Source of the DNA: an uncultured Porphyromonadaceae bacterium
Lineage (GTDB): Bacteria > Bacteroidota > Bacteroidia > Bacteroidales > Muribaculaceae
NCBI GenBank assembly: GCA_947176615.1
Contig: CAMWRO010000129.1
Span: 1-8,003 of the forward strand
Reading direction: 5' to 3'
DNA length: 8,003 nt
A program made the position numbers and the translations under genes. Positions 7,429 to 8,003 of this stretch are shown in pieces. The notes beneath the pieces were generated by a model. That model did not search any database. It was not told the DNA's origin and worked only from the letters and a program-made list of their open reading frames with translations. How positions within the stretch are numbered: the stretch's first letter is position 1; each line of letters starts with the position of its first letter.

Positions 7429-8003
7429 TTAATCGGCCGTCAGCGATGAAATCTCGGATTGCAGCAGTGACAGGAATCTCGCCGCATGCGCCCCGTCCAT
7501 CTGCGCGTGATGAAATTGAAACGACACCGGCAGGCGGAACCTCTCCCCTTCTGCCCGGTATCGTCCCCATATCAAAAACGGGTTGTTGTAAATGCCGCTG
7601 TACATTCCCGACGCGGCATCTATCTCGCAGTCAATCAGCGCCGACGTGCCTATGACCATGTGGGTCTCGGACAGGTCATGGTCCGTGCAGCTGCCAGCGA
7701 CCTCCGCTGTCAAGGTTTCATAATCGCGGCTGAATGTGTCCAGATTATCGCTGAAAGGGATGTCACACGAGCTGACCTCCCCCTCGGCGTTTTTCACTAT
7801 CGCGCACACCGCCAGCCGGTCATAAAGCATCAACCGCCGCCCGACAGGCAGCATGAAAAACTCTTTCACCCTCGTAGCGGCGCGACCTATGCACCAGCAC
7901 ATCAGCATGTTGAATTTCAGACCGTTATATCGCGCAATTCTGACCGCCGCGGTCACATCGAGGGTCGTGACAAGCGTCACCATAGGCATCGGGGCATCAA
8001 TCC
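7429..8003 (-). CDS. CatA-like acetyltransferase, N-terminus cut by window edge
   Basis: A cytoplasmic acyl-CoA-dependent O-acetyltransferase of the chloramphenicol acetyltransferase fold. About 191 residues are visible; family members are about 210-220, so only the first 20 or so are probably missing. The reading frame stays open through 8003 (…IDAPMPMVTLVTTLD), which aligns with the early beta strand of CAT proteins, so the ATG at 7987-7989 is probably internal. The catalytic motif HHxxxDG is present as HHAQMDG (7492-7512), with the catalytic His being the second (codon 7507-7509) and the structural Asp following. FMLPVGRRLMLYDRLAVCAIVKN and DNLDTFSRDY resemble other conserved family segments. 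The LPW/SxFTS region of classical CATs is replaced by GTSALIDCEID. Such divergent chromosomal homologues often do not confer resistance, so the substrate is unknown. The YczE-like gene lies downstream with its own putative promoters. Confidence 0.82.
   Translation of the reverse strand, partial: IDAPMPMVTLVTTLDVTAAVRIARYNGLKFNMLMCWCIGRAATRVKEFFMLPVGRRLMLYDRLAVCAIVKNAEGEVSSCDIPFSDNLDTFSRDYETLTAEVAGSCTDHDLSETHMVIGTSALIDCEIDAASGMYSGIYNNPFLIWGRYRAEGERFRLPVSFQFHHAQMDGAHAARFLSLLQSEISSLTAD

Noticed and set aside
1..8003. CRISPR array, tRNA or rRNA gene, insertion sequence, or phage genes
   Set aside because: I saw no regularly spaced repeats, no cloverleaf-like sequence, no transposase or integrase motifs and no terminal inverted repeats; nearly all of the window is accounted for by six genes and two short control regions.

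Overview
The window looks like a chromosomal segment from a Bacteroidales bacterium of fairly high GC, perhaps Muribaculaceae; the family is a guess. Three things support Bacteroidales: a hybrid two-component system (HTCS) with sensor, receiver and AraC domains on one chain, good matches to the Bacteroidetes -7 box (TAnnTTTG) upstream of genes, and general absence of Shine-Dalgarno sequences.

Positions 1-3748 (minus strand) hold a compact fructan/sucrose catabolic operon. Transcription runs from a secreted GH32 fructosidase (1907-3748), through an inner-membrane MFS sugar importer of the FucP/GluP type (720-1898), to a PfkB-type fructokinase that runs off the left edge (1-692). The gaps are 8 and 27 bases, so co-transcription is likely. 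Extracytoplasmic GH32 would release fructose, the MFS protein would import it, and the kinase would trap it as a sugar phosphate.

Positions 3749-3928 are a 180-base divergent control region. It has a -7 box pointing each way and, between them, a perfect 13-bp inverted repeat (3815-3827 / 3848-3860). This is the best candidate operator in the window.

Positions 3929-6673 (plus strand) encode a 914-residue HTCS whose sensor is a sugar-binding-protein-like periplasmic domain. The arrangement resembles the Bacteroides thetaiotaomicron fructan locus (BT1754 HTCS, BT1757 fructokinase, BT1758 importer, GH32 enzymes). By analogy the HTCS probably senses free fructose and activates the operon. No susC/susD pair is visible here.

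Positions 6659-8003 (minus strand) are apparently unrelated: a YczE/YitT-like membrane protein whose 3' end overlaps the HTCS gene tail to tail, and a CatA-like acetyltransferase cut by the right edge. Nothing in the window needs a wholly new system to explain it. The operator-like dyad and the small SusCD-less layout are the points most worth following up.
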